Positions 1 through 7,704 of a DNA stretch of 11,025 bases are shown piece by piece. Origin of the DNA: Planctomycetaceae bacterium. GTDB taxonomy: Bacteria > Planctomycetota > Planctomycetia > Pirellulales > UBA1268. Position 1 is the stretch's first letter. Each line of letters begins with the position of its first letter. The stretch spans positions 1 through 11,025 of the forward strand of contig CANHYS010000029.1 in NCBI GenBank assembly GCA_947464585.1. Direction: 5' to 3'. The notes under the pieces were generated by a model. It saw only the letters and a list, made by a program, of their open reading frames with translations. It made no database searches and was not told the origin of the DNA. The position numbers were made by a program, and so were the translations under genes.

Positions 1-170
1 AAGTCCCCAGGGGAAGCGATCGGAAAGCCGGCCTCGATGATGTCGACCCCCAGTTGCACGAGTGTCTGGGCAATCTCCAGTTTCTCGGTGAGGTTCATGC
101 TCGCGCCCGGGGACTGTTCACCGTCCCGGAGCGTCGTGTCGAAGATGCGGATCGTACGTGCTTGGGGCAT
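1..170 (-). CDS. leuA: 2-isopropylmalate synthase, N-terminal part (runs off the left edge)
   Basis: Only the first 56 codons are in the window; the gene continues beyond position 1. The product condenses acetyl-CoA with 2-oxoisovalerate, the first committed step of leucine biosynthesis, in the cytoplasm. The visible part is the start of the TIM barrel. It has the family signature [15 protein letters not shown] at residues 10-24, in which R15 and D16 correspond to the catalytic arginine and metal-binding aspartate. The strand ending in [11 protein letters not shown] (residues 46-56) favours LeuA over the related citramalate and homocitrate synthases. The ATG at 170-168 is the natural start because the homology begins a few residues later; I see no good Shine-Dalgarno site before it. 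The gene diverges from the metal-efflux operon, and the two share a 180-bp upstream region. Family assignment is firm; exact substrate is inferred from the N-terminus only. Confidence 0.93.
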   Translation of the reverse strand, partial: MPQARTIRIFDTTLRDGEQSPGASMNLTEKLEIAQTLVQLGVDIIEAGFPIASPGD

Positions 171-245
171 GGCAATGGTCGCGAAAACGGTGAATGCGGG
201 TCAAAATCGGCCTCGGGCCACCGCGGCCCATGAGATTGGCTCCCC

Positions 246-303
246 ATCCTACACCGCGCGCGGGGCCTTGCGCTCGGCAGAGTTGGTCACCAGGGTGTAG
301 AAT
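246..303. repeat. Inverted repeat with divergent -10-like arms
   Basis: The arms are ATCCTACACC (246-255) and GGTGTAGAAT (294-303). They pair at 9 of 10 positions across a 38-bp spacer. Read outward, each strand carries GGTGTAGRAT, ending in a -10-like hexamer: TAGGAT leftward (251-246) toward leuA and TAGAAT rightward (298-303) toward the adaptor gene. The arms could therefore be paired -10 elements or operator half-sites. The sequence match is direct; the function is inference. Confidence 0.3.
274..303 (+). promoter_or_regulatory. Possible sigma70-type promoter of the efflux operon
   Basis: A -10-like TAGAAT (298-303, 5 of 6 matches to TATAAT) lies 18 bp downstream of TCGGCA (274-279, 4 of 6 matches to TTGACA). 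Transcription would start near 310 and give a leader of about 40 nt to the ATG at 351. The -35 match is weak, so this is tentative. Confidence 0.25.
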
Positions 304-350
304 TTCGGGGTCCGAGCAGCGTGTGTCATCCCTTTGCCATCGGTGCCCCC

Positions 351-1985
351 ATGTCGTCCATTGTTTCTCCAGAGCCTCATTCTGCCGTGGAGCGGGGGGC
401 GGTGGCGGAGCGGGTGGCGGGAGCGGCAACGCGGAGGACATCGACCGCAGGCCTGCTCCGCCGGCTCTCCGGGCTTGGGTTCCTGGCCCTCGGCGGCGTG
501 GCCTGGTGGTGGCTGGCAACGCACCATTTCGGTGGGGTCGCCGATCAGGCCGGGCTCGCTGATGGCAACCGGCCCGGCGGCGCGGCAGCCGGGGGAGAAG
601 GCGCCGCTGGACCCAACGCTGGCACCATGGGGGCGCCTGCCGGCGGAATGCCCACGCTCGTCACCCTGCCGGCGGGGGCCCAAAAGGCAGCGGAGATCGG
701 TCTGGCCACGGCGGAGATCCGCCCCCTTCGCGAACACCTCACCGTTCCCGGCCGAATCGACTACGACGCACGCCACCGTCTCGATTACGCGTCGCCCGTC
801 GACGGCATCGTGTCGCGGGTGCTCGTGCAGGTGCGGCAGAAGGTTTCGAAGGGCGACGCGTTGGCTGAGCTTTCCAGCCCGGACGTGGGCCTGGCCCGCG
901 ACGAAGTCCGCCGGCGCGAGGACAACCGTCTGATCGAGAAGAAGGCCGCCGACTGGGCGACCACCATCGCCGACAACGTCGAATCGTTGCTCGACTCCCT
1001 CGTCGGCCATCCGCCGCTGGCGGCCATCGAAAAGCAGTTCCAGGACCGTGTGCTCGGGGCGTATCGCGAGAAGATCCTGGGCAGCTATTCGCGGCTGATC
1101 TACGTCGAGAAGGTGAGCGCCGGGACGAAGTCGCTGGGCGAAGGCGGCGTCCTCTCGGGGCGGATCATCGAAGAGCGGGCGAGCAACCTGGAGGTGGCCA
1201 AGGCCAACTTCATCGCGGCGTGCGAGGAGGCGAGATTTCTCACCCGTCAGGATCGCGATCGCGCCCGGGCGGCGCTGGAGCAGGCGGATCGGCTGGTGCA
1301 GATCTCGCGGGAGAATCTCCGCACGCTCGTCGGCAGCAGGCTCGAGGCCGATCCGGCCGGCGAGGAGGCCGGCGAAAGCCCCGGTGACGCCAGCTCCTTG
1401 AGCAGCCTCGTGCTCCGCACCCCGTTCGACGGCGTGGTGGAGGATGTTTTCATCACACGCGGTGAGCGGGCTCGCGTTGGAGACCGGCTGTTCGTCGTGG
1501 CCGACACGAGCGTGCTTTGGGTGCGTGCGCAGATCCACGAGCGACAATGGACGGCGGTCGAGGTCTCCGAGGGGCAGCCTGTGCGGGTCATGGTGCCGGG
1601 AGCGGACGTGCACGAGGCGACCGCCGTCGTGAACCACGTGGGCGCAACGGTCGAGGCCGACTCGCGGAGCGTGCCGCTGGTGGCGGAACTCAAGAACAAC
1701 GATGCGCACTACAAGCCCGGTATGTTCGTCTGGGTCGACCTGCCTCAGGGGGAAGTCCGCGAGGCATTGGCCGTGCCGGCGTCGGCGATCATGCGGCACG
1801 AGCGGAAGTCGTTCGTGTTCGTGCCCGAAGGTGCGGACCGGTTTCGCCGCGTGGGCGTGACCACGGGCATCGAAAGCGGCGACTTCGTGGAGGTGACCCG
1901 CGGCCTGACGGTAGGGCAGCAGGTTGTGTCACGCGGGGCGTTCGTTCTCAAGAGCGAACTGTTGCTCGAAAAGGAAGCGGAGTGA
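351..1985 (+). CDS. Periplasmic adaptor subunit of a heavy-metal RND efflux pump (CzcB/CusB type)
   Basis: Membrane-fusion protein of 544 residues that would link the inner-membrane pump encoded next to an outer-membrane channel. In order: a polar N-terminus, one hydrophobic anchor (about residues 39-56, with WWW at 52-54) instead of a lipobox, and a small-residue linker. Next comes a first lipoyl-like half (about 130-183, containing ASPVDGIVSRV), then a long helical hairpin rich in E, R, K and A (about 184-327). The second lipoyl half follows, with the typical TPFDGVVEDVFITRGE from residue 357, then a beta-barrel region with KPGMFVWVDLP from 455 and a membrane-proximal C-terminus. It is longer than CusB (about 400 residues), mainly in the hairpin and N-terminus. 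I see no Met-rich or His-rich metal-binding segment. I chose the ATG at 351; an in-frame GTG at 321 would add ten residues but would sit almost on the predicted transcription start. The pump gene follows after 37 bp. Confidence 0.88.
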   Translation: MSSIVSPEPHSAVERGAVAERVAGAATRRTSTAGLLRRLSGLGFLALGGVAWWWLATHHFGGVADQAGLADGNRPGGAAAGGEGAAGPNAGTMGAPAGGMPTLVTLPAGAQKAAEIGLATAEIRPLREHLTVPGRIDYDARHRLDYASPVDGIVSRVLVQVRQKVSKGDALAELSSPDVGLARDEVRRREDNRLIEKKAADWATTIADNVESLLDSLVGHPPLAAIEKQFQDRVLGAYREKILGSYSRLIYVEKVSAGTKSLGEGGVLSGRIIEERASNLEVAKANFIAACEEARFLTRQDRDRARAALEQADRLVQISRENLRTLVGSRLEADPAGEEAGESPGDASSLSSLVLRTPFDGVVEDVFITRGERARVGDRLFVVADTSVLWVRAQIHERQWTAVEVSEGQPVRVMVPGADVHEATAVVNHVGATVEADSRSVPLVAELKNNDAHYKPGMFVWVDLPQGEVREALAVPASAIMRHERKSFVFVPEGADRFRRVGVTTGIESGDFVEVTRGLTVGQQVVSRGAFVLKSELLLEKEAE

Positions 1986-2010
1986 CGGGGCCGATGGCCA
2001 CGCTCGCCCG

Positions 2011-2015
2011 GGGAG
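2011..2015 (+). promoter_or_regulatory. Ribosome binding site that fixes the pump start
   Basis: GGGAG lies 7 nt before the ATG at 2023. It supports this start over the upstream in-frame GTG at 1924, which lies inside the adaptor gene. Confidence 0.55.
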
Positions 2016-2022
2016 TCGGCTG

Positions 2023-5000
2023 ATGCTGTCGGGTCTGATCGAGTGGTCGCTCGCCAACCGGGCGCTCGTGATCGCGATGTTCGTGCTCATGGCACTGGGC
2101 GGCCTCTACTCCGCCACGCACGTGCCGGTGGATGCGGTTCCCGATCTCGTCAACATCCAGGTCCAGGTCGTGACGGAAGCGGGCACGCTCCCGCCGCTGG
2201 AGGTGGAGCGGGCGGTCACGTATCCCGTCGAACTGGCCGTGAGCGGTCTGCCCAACGTCGAGGAGATCCGCAGCATCTCCCGCCTGGGCATCTCGCTGGT
2301 GACGATCGTCTTCCGGGAGGGCACCGACATCTTCCTCGCCAGGCAGCTCGTCGCCGAGCGACTGCCCGAGGCGAAGAGCCGCATCACGCTGGCCGCCGCC
2401 GACCCCAAGCTCGGCACGCTGAGCACGGCGCTGGGAGAGATCCTCCAGTTCGAGGTGAAGGGGGCGGGGCAGAACCTCATGGACCTTCGCAGCATCCTGG
2501 AATGGGACATCGCGCCGGCGATGCGGGAAGTGTCGGGCGTGACCGACATCAACAGCCATGGCGGCTACGCCAAGAGCTACGAGGTCCGCGTCGATCCCGA
2601 CCGGATGTCGGCGCAGGGGATCACGCTCGGCGAGGTGCTGGCGGCCCTCGAGCGAAACAACGTCAGCACCGGTGGCGGCTACATCGTCAGGAATGGCGAA
2701 CAACGATTCATCCGCGGGCAGGCCCTGCTGGCCGATACCAAAGCCATCGAGCAGGTCGTCGTGCGCAGCCCGCCAGGCGGCGTGCCGGTGCTCATTCGCA
2801 ACATCGGCGACGTCACCATCGCGCCCCTCGTGCGGCAGGGTGCCGCCACGCGGGACGGCCGCGGCGAGGTGGTCACCGGCATGGTGATGATGGTCCGCGG
2901 TGAAAACAGCCGGCGTGTCGTGACGGCGGCGAAGGAGCGGCTCAACACGATCCGGCAGACCCTGCCCCCGGGGGTCGAACTGGACATTCTCTACGATCGT
3001 GCGACCCTGATCGCGCGGACGCTCGATACGGTGCTCCACAACCTGGCTGAAGGCGGCCTGCTCGTGATCGGCGTGCTGCTCGTGCTGCTCGGGAACGTCC
3101 GCGCGGGGCTGATCGTGTCGCTGGCGATTCCGCTGTCGATGCTGTTCGCCGCCAACCTCATGTGGGCGACCGGCATCTCGGCGAGCCTCATGAGCCTCGG
3201 GGCGATCGACTTCGGGCTCGTGGTCGACAGCTCCGTGATCATGGTGGAAAACTGTGTCCGACGGCTCGGCCTGGCGGGGCCGACGGAATCCAAGCTGGCG
3301 ATCGTCCGCGATGCGGCGATCGAGGTTCGCGGGCCGACGATGTTCGGCGAACTGATCATCGCGATCGTCTACCTGCCGATCCTGTTCCTGGAAGGCACCG
3401 AAGGGAAGCTGTTTCGGCCGATGGCGCTGACGGTCCTCTTCGCGCTGGCCGGCTCGCTGATCATTTCGTTGACGCTCATGCCGGTGCTGGCGGCCACCGT
3501 GCTCGCCCGCGAGGAGGAGCACGAACCGCTGCTCATGCGGCTGTTTCACCGGGTCTACCATCCGCTCGCGAAACTGGCCGTTTACCATCCGGTGGTCGTA
3601 TCGCTTCTGGCCGCGGGCCTCGTGGCGGCCAGCATTCCGGTGGCGCTCAACCTGGGCGCCGAGTTCATGCCGCGGCTCGACGAGGGGGACCTGCTCATCG
3701 AGGTCGTCCGCCTGCCGAGCGCCACGCTGGAGGATTCGGTGCCGATCACGACGCGGATCGAGAAGACACTCGGCGAATATCCCGAGGTGAAGACAGTCTT
3801 CTGCAAGACCGGTCGTCCCGAGATTGCCAACGACATCATGGGCGTGCAGCAGACCGACGTCTGGGTGATGCTCAAGCCGCATGCCGAGTGGCCGGCCGGC
3901 GTGACCCGGGATCAGCTCGTAGAACGGATGTCGGCATCGCTGACCGCCGCGGTCCCGGGCGCCAACTTCGGCTTCAGCCAGCCGATCGAGATGCGGGTCG
4001 ACGAACTCGTGGCCGGCGTGAAGGCAGACGTCGCGGTGCTGATCTACGGGGACGACCTCGACACACTGGGAGATCTCGGCAAGCAGATCGAGGGGCTGCT
4101 CCGAGGCATCCGCGGATCGGCCGACGTGCGGGCCGACTGGCAGGCCAACGTGCCGACGATGCAGATCGATGCCCGCCCCGACCAACTTGCCCGGCACGCC
4201 ATCGACGGCATCGAAGTGATGCGGACGGTGTCGGCCATGGGGGGAATCCAGACCGGCGTCATCTACGAAGGGCGGCCCCGCTATCCCCTCGTGGTGAAGT
4301 TTCCGCCCGAGTGGCGTGAGAACGCCGAGCGCCTGCCGCAGATCCCGGTCGGGGCGACGGGTGGACGGCCCGTGCCGCTCGGCGAGTTGGCAGACATCCG
4401 CACGGCCGAGAGCCCGCCGTCGGTCGAGCATGAAAACTCGCGGCGGCGGACGTTCGTGTCGGCGAACGTCCGTGGCCGTGACGTGGCCAGCTTCGTGCAA
4501 GAGGCCCAGCGGGCGATCGCGCAGCAGGTTCGCCTGCCTACCGGCTACACGTTGCGGTGGGGGGGTGACTTCGAGAACCTGCTCTCCGCGAGCCGCCGGC
4601 TGATGCTGATCACGCCCGTGGTGCTGGGGCTGATCGCCCTGCTGCTCTACACGAGCTTCAAGTCGCTCAGTCTGGCGTCGTTGATCTTCTTCGCCGTGCC
4701 GGTGGCGGCATCGGGCGGCATTCTGGCGCTCGCGCTGCGGGGCATGCCATTTTCGATCGCGGCCGGCGTCGGCTTCGTAGCGCTCTTCGGCGTGGCAGTG
4801 CTCAATGGGTTGGTATGGGTGGCTGGGGCTGAGCATGCGCGACAGGGCGGACTCGCCCCCCGTGAGGCGGCGATCATCACCGCTGAAATCCGCATCCGCC
4901 CGGTGCTGATGACGGCTCTGGTGGCGAGCCTCGGCTTTCTCCCGATGGCACTGGCCACGAGTGCCGGCGCGGAAATCCAGCGGCCCCTGGCCACCGTGGT

Positions 5001-5106
5001 GATCGGCGGCATCGTCACGTCGACGCTCCTGACGGCCTTCGTCGTGCCGGCAATCTATCCATGGTTTGTGCCGCGAGCAGGGGTTTGGCAGACTCCAGCG
5101 GCATGA
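2023..5106 (+). CDS. Heavy-metal efflux RND permease (CzcA/CusA family)
   Basis: Inner-membrane, proton-driven metal pump of 1027 residues, close to the family norm of 1030-1060, and apparently intact. The first membrane segment (about 12-30) is followed by VPVDAVPDLVNIQVQV (34-49), a hallmark of HME-RND pumps. The TM4 proton-relay motif is GAIDFGLVVDSSVIMVEN (393-410). Its acidic residues D396, D402 and E409 match the essential D402, D408 and E415 of Cupriavidus CzcA. This acidic pattern is known for divalent-cation (Zn, Co, Cd, Ni) pumps rather than Cu/Ag pumps, though GA after the second Asp is replaced by SS. EGKLFRPMA (about 460-468) and GAEFMPRLDEGDL (near 545-557) are also family-typical. 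A second block of membrane helices ends near residue 1015. It follows the adaptor by 37 bp. No outer-membrane channel gene lies nearby, and metal specificity is inferred. Confidence 0.93.
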   Translation: MLSGLIEWSLANRALVIAMFVLMALGGLYSATHVPVDAVPDLVNIQVQVVTEAGTLPPLEVERAVTYPVELAVSGLPNVEEIRSISRLGISLVTIVFREGTDIFLARQLVAERLPEAKSRITLAAADPKLGTLSTALGEILQFEVKGAGQNLMDLRSILEWDIAPAMREVSGVTDINSHGGYAKSYEVRVDPDRMSAQGITLGEVLAALERNNVSTGGGYIVRNGEQRFIRGQALLADTKAIEQVVVRSPPGGVPVLIRNIGDVTIAPLVRQGAATRDGRGEVVTGMVMMVRGENSRRVVTAAKERLNTIRQTLPPGVELDILYDRATLIARTLDTVLHNLAEGGLLVIGVLLVLLGNVRAGLIVSLAIPLSMLFAANLMWATGISASLMSLGAIDFGLVVDSSVIMVENCVRRLGLAGPTESKLAIVRDAAIEVRGPTMFGELIIAIVYLPILFLEGTEGKLFRPMALTVLFALAGSLIISLTLMPVLAATVLAREEEHEPLLMRLFHRVYHPLAKLAVYHPVVVSLLAAGLVAASIPVALNLGAEFMPRLDEGDLLIEVVRLPSATLEDSVPITTRIEKTLGEYPEVKTVFCKTGRPEIANDIMGVQQTDVWVMLKPHAEWPAGVTRDQLVERMSASLTAAVPGANFGFSQPIEMRVDELVAGVKADVAVLIYGDDLDTLGDLGKQIEGLLRGIRGSADVRADWQANVPTMQIDARPDQLARHAIDGIEVMRTVSAMGGIQTGVIYEGRPRYPLVVKFPPEWRENAERLPQIPVGATGGRPVPLGELADIRTAESPPSVEHENSRRRTFVSANVRGRDVASFVQEAQRAIAQQVRLPTGYTLRWGGDFENLLSASRRLMLITPVVLGLIALLLYTSFKSLSLASLIFFAVPVAASGGILALALRGMPFSIAAGVGFVALFGVAVLNGLVWVAGAEHARQGGLAPREAAIITAEIRIRPVLMTALVASLGFLPMALATSAGAEIQRPLATVVIGGIVTSTLLTAFVVPAIYPWFVPRAGVWQTPAA

Positions 5107-5137
5107 CGTCCCCGTCTTTCACGCAGGCAGCCATCCG

Positions 5138-5437
5138 ATGACACTTCGCGAATTTCAGCAACTGATCCGGGCCATGTACCACGACAAGGACGCATCGCGG
5201 GGCGTGGAGGGAACGTTCATGTGGCTCACCGAGGAAATCGGCGAACTGGCCACGGCACTCCGGAGCGGCACCCACGAAGAACGGTCGCTGGAATTCGCCG
5301 ACGTGCTGGCCTGGCTGGCCACGATCGCCAACGTCGTCGACGTGGACCTGGAAGAGGCCGTGGCGCGAAAGTATGGAACTGGCTGTCCGGGCTGCGGCCA
5401 GCTGGCGTGCATCTGCCCGGATGCGGAGAAGCCATGA
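5138..5437 (+). CDS. Small MazG-like nucleotide pyrophosphohydrolase with C-terminal cysteine cluster
   Basis: A 99-residue all-alpha NTP-PPase of the MazG superfamily, predicted to hydrolyse a (d)NTP or modified nucleotide to its monophosphate and pyrophosphate in the cytoplasm. The metal-binding residues are visible: TEEIGEL gives E33-x-x-E36, and EFADVLAWLA gives E52-x-x-D55. It is a single-domain form, unlike the two-domain E. coli MazG. After the catalytic helices, GCPGCGQLACIC places cysteines at 83, 86, 91 and 93, a likely small zinc site. Start: ATG at 5138, since the fold begins at once; an in-frame GTG at 5066 would overlap the pump gene. The Shine-Dalgarno site is weak. It lies 31 bp after the pump gene, and its stop overlaps the next start by 4 bp. 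Family is fairly sure; substrate unknown. Confidence 0.82.
   Translation: MTLREFQQLIRAMYHDKDASRGVEGTFMWLTEEIGELATALRSGTHEERSLEFADVLAWLATIANVVDVDLEEAVARKYGTGCPGCGQLACICPDAEKP
5425..5428 (+). promoter_or_regulatory. Ribosome binding site inside the MazG-like gene
   Basis: GGAG lies 5 nt before the ATG at 5434, within the last codons of the MazG-like gene. With the ATGA overlap, it supports coupled translation of the following membrane protein. Confidence 0.45.
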
Positions 5438-7704
5438 TCGCACTCCTGATGGCACTGGCAGTCGTGCTGATGGCAGACACTGTCGCCGCTGACAGGCCCG
5501 ACCTGCGGGTCGGATTCGATGGCGTCTATCGGACCGGATCATGGACCCCATTGACGGTCGAGTTTCCCGCGGCGACCGAGAATGCCCCACCAGCTGTGTG
5601 CGTGTGGGTCGAGGATCCTGACGGCCAGTATGTCCGATCGACAGCGGCGCCGGTGGAGATCGGCGGCGACGGCAGGCGGGTGGCGCGACTGACGGTCCGC
5701 TTCGGAAGGCCAAGCGGCCGAGTGCTCGTGGAGGCCGTGCGGGGGGCAGACGGCGATGATGCCAGCGGTCTTGAACGAGCGGCCGCGACGCCTCAGGCAT
5801 TGCCAACACCGGTTCCAGCAACGGACACCATCATGCTCGTGCTGGGCGACCTGCCCGCCGCCGAGCGTGCCTCGCGACTGCTGGCTCAGGATGACGTCTC
5901 GCGACCGCGGGTCGTGGCCATCAACGCCCGTTCCAATGCCGCCGGGGCAGGGGAGGGGACGACGTTGGGCAGGACGGCTCGCGATTTCGACGGCGCCGAC
6001 TCGATCGTCGTCTGTGGTCGCGCCGTGGCGGCCATCGATCCCGCCACGCTTCGCGGCGTCGACGACTGGGTGCGGCAGGGAGGACAGCTCATTTTCATCG
6101 CCGGTATGACCGCGATCGACGTTGAGCGTGGCGGCAGTGCGGCGGCCGGATGGCTGCCGGGGCCAGTCGCGAAGCTGGTGCCATTGCGGCGAGGCAATGC
6201 CATCGAAACGTATGCACGAGCCAGCCGTCCGCTCGACAAAGGTGCATTGACGGGGCTCGAGATGCCGCTGTTCAAAAACCCGCAGGCGATCGAGGGGAGT
6301 GTCGAGGCCTTCGAGGGAAGGGGCGCGGCCGATCTGCCGCTCGTCGTGCGGCGGGCGCATGGTCTGGGCACGGTCGTGTGGGCCGGCGTCGACATCGACC
6401 AGCCACCGTTTCGCGACTGGTCCGGGAGCGACTCCCTGCTCGTCGAGATGCTCCGCGGCCGGCGGGCGGCGCAGGGGGCGGGCCGCGCGGGCGAGACTGA
6501 TCGTGGATCGTTCGACCTTGCTGGTCAGCTCCGGCAGGCTATTGATCGGTTTCCGGGCGTGGCCCCGATCCCGTTCGAAGTGATTGCCGGTCTCGGCATT
6601 CTCTATGTCGCCTGCCTCTATCCGCTCGACTGGTGGCTGGTGTCAGGCCGTCGTCGCGGCGGTCCGGCCGGTGGCCTGCGGTCATCGTGGCTGGCATGGC
6701 TGTCGCTGCCATTGGTGGTCGCCGCCTCGAGCGGACTGGCATGGGCTGCCGGCCAGCGATTCAAAGGCACGGACTGGCGGACATCCGCGGCGTCGTTCGT
6801 CGATCTCGACCTGGGCAGCGGCCTGGTCCGGGTCGCTTCGTTTGCGGGCATCTGGTCGCCCGCGAATGCCCGGCTGAATCTGGCCGTCGGTCCCGAAGAC
6901 GGCCGCCTGCCCATCACCGCTGACGAGGCCGCCAGACCGGTGGACGCCGCCATCAGCTGGTTTGCAAACTGCGGCAGGGGCATCGGGGGCACGGACGCCG
7001 CTGCGGCCCATCCCTCGTTGGCGGCGTCTGACTATGCGTATGGCCGTTCGCCCGCAGTGCTCGACGGCGTTCCGATCGCAGCCTCGTCGAGCCGGCTGTT
7101 CGAGGCGGAGATCACCGGCCACACGGCGATCCAGGCTGTGGAGTCGACGCTCGCGCGGGAAGGGCAGGGGACCCTTCGGGGTGTGCTGACCAGCCGGCTG
7201 TCGTTTCCGCTCGAGGGCTGCGTGCTCGCGCATGCGGGCTGGCTCTATGAGGTCGGCACCCTGGGGCCAGGACAATCCTTCGATGCCGGCGGCGGACGCG
7301 GGCCCCGCTCGCTTGCCGGTGCGTTGACACGCCGCACGCAGAACAAGGACCGAGAGGTCAATGTGCGTTGGGACATCGCAGAGAAGGATCTGCTGCGGAT
7401 TCTGGAGATCGCCGGATTCCATGCAGCCGCGGGAGGGAGCGGCTACACGTCCCTTGAATCGGGACGGCTTGGCCGGTTCGATCTGTCGCCACTCCTGCCG
7501 CTCGACCGTGCCGTGCTCGTGGGCCGCGGGCCCGCCATGGTGGACTGGCGCTGCCAGCCGCAGTCACTTGGCGACACCAACACGTCGCCACAGGTACCAC
7601 CCATGCCGGGGCAGGCCTCCCTCTGGCGGATCGTGATCCCGCTTGTGCGGCCGGTGGCAGCAGCCCCCGGCCCCGCCGGCTCCTCCAACGGATTGTTGCC
7701 ATGA
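5434..7704 (+). CDS. Exported/membrane protein of unknown function, partner of an ABC ATPase
   Basis: A 756-residue protein that I cannot assign to a named family. A signal peptide (about residues 1-19, ending DTVAA) is followed by a likely beta-sandwich that opens with the GVYRTGSWTPLTVEF pattern. Residues about 130-228 look like a Rossmann or class-I-glutamine-amidotransferase-like alpha/beta domain: IMLVLGDLP, DSIVVCG, GGQLIFIAGM. No catalytic Cys-His-Glu triad is apparent. GLGTVVWAGVDIDQPPF near 310-326 resembles the strand that ends such domains in bacterial surface proteins. Two membrane segments follow (about 382-404 and 418-440). The remaining 300 or so residues look beta-rich and may be extracytoplasmic. 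It overlaps the MazG-like gene and the ABC ATPase gene by 4 bp each, so joint expression is likely. By context it may be an accessory subunit of the ABC system; it does not look like a normal ABC-2 permease. Reading frame and codon use support a real gene. Confidence 0.8.
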   Translation: MIALLMALAVVLMADTVAADRPDLRVGFDGVYRTGSWTPLTVEFPAATENAPPAVCVWVEDPDGQYVRSTAAPVEIGGDGRRVARLTVRFGRPSGRVLVEAVRGADGDDASGLERAAATPQALPTPVPATDTIMLVLGDLPAAERASRLLAQDDVSRPRVVAINARSNAAGAGEGTTLGRTARDFDGADSIVVCGRAVAAIDPATLRGVDDWVRQGGQLIFIAGMTAIDVERGGSAAAGWLPGPVAKLVPLRRGNAIETYARASRPLDKGALTGLEMPLFKNPQAIEGSVEAFEGRGAADLPLVVRRAHGLGTVVWAGVDIDQPPFRDWSGSDSLLVEMLRGRRAAQGAGRAGETDRGSFDLAGQLRQAIDRFPGVAPIPFEVIAGLGILYVACLYPLDWWLVSGRRRGGPAGGLRSSWLAWLSLPLVVAASSGLAWAAGQRFKGTDWRTSAASFVDLDLGSGLVRVASFAGIWSPANARLNLAVGPEDGRLPITADEAARPVDAAISWFANCGRGIGGTDAAAAHPSLAASDYAYGRSPAVLDGVPIAASSSRLFEAEITGHTAIQAVESTLAREGQGTLRGVLTSRLSFPLEGCVLAHAGWLYEVGTLGPGQSFDAGGGRGPRSLAGALTRRTQNKDREVNVRWDIAEKDLLRILEIAGFHAAAGGSGYTSLESGRLGRFDLSPLLPLDRAVLVGRGPAMVDWRCQPQSLGDTNTSPQVPPMPGQASLWRIVIPLVRPVAAAPGPAGSSNGLLP

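Larger units (their letters stand above)
171..350. promoter_or_regulatory. Divergent intergenic region between leuA and the efflux operon
   Basis: This 180-bp stretch has no convincing gene and must carry the promoters for leuA (leftward) and the efflux adaptor (rightward). Near its centre are a GC palindrome, CCGCGCGCGG at 254-263, and a long-range inverted repeat annotated separately. I found no leader-peptide gene, T-box or other recognisable riboswitch in front of leuA. Short open frames crossing the region look like chance GC-rich frames. Confidence 0.55.

Noticed and set aside
37..300. An 87-codon plus-strand frame near the left edge.
   Set aside because: It is antisense to the clear leuA start and crosses the divergent promoter region; its translation has no recognisable features.
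321..350. GTG at 321 as start of the efflux adaptor.
   Set aside because: It has no good ribosome binding site, adds only ten non-conserved residues, and would leave almost no leader after the predicted promoter.
249..1799. A 516-codon minus-strand open frame opposite the adaptor gene.
   Set aside because: The plus strand encodes a recognisable adaptor; the antisense translation is low-complexity R/H/D-rich with no known motif.
1948..4836. A 962-codon open frame on the minus strand, opposite the RND pump gene.
   Set aside because: It lies wholly antisense to a pump with clear family motifs. Its translation is rich in R, H, D and Q with no membrane or domain pattern, as expected for a shadow frame in GC-rich DNA.
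5221..5433. Upstream in-frame extension of the 756-residue membrane protein.
   Set aside because: It would overlap most of the MazG-like gene and bury the signal peptide that begins naturally at the ATG at 5434.
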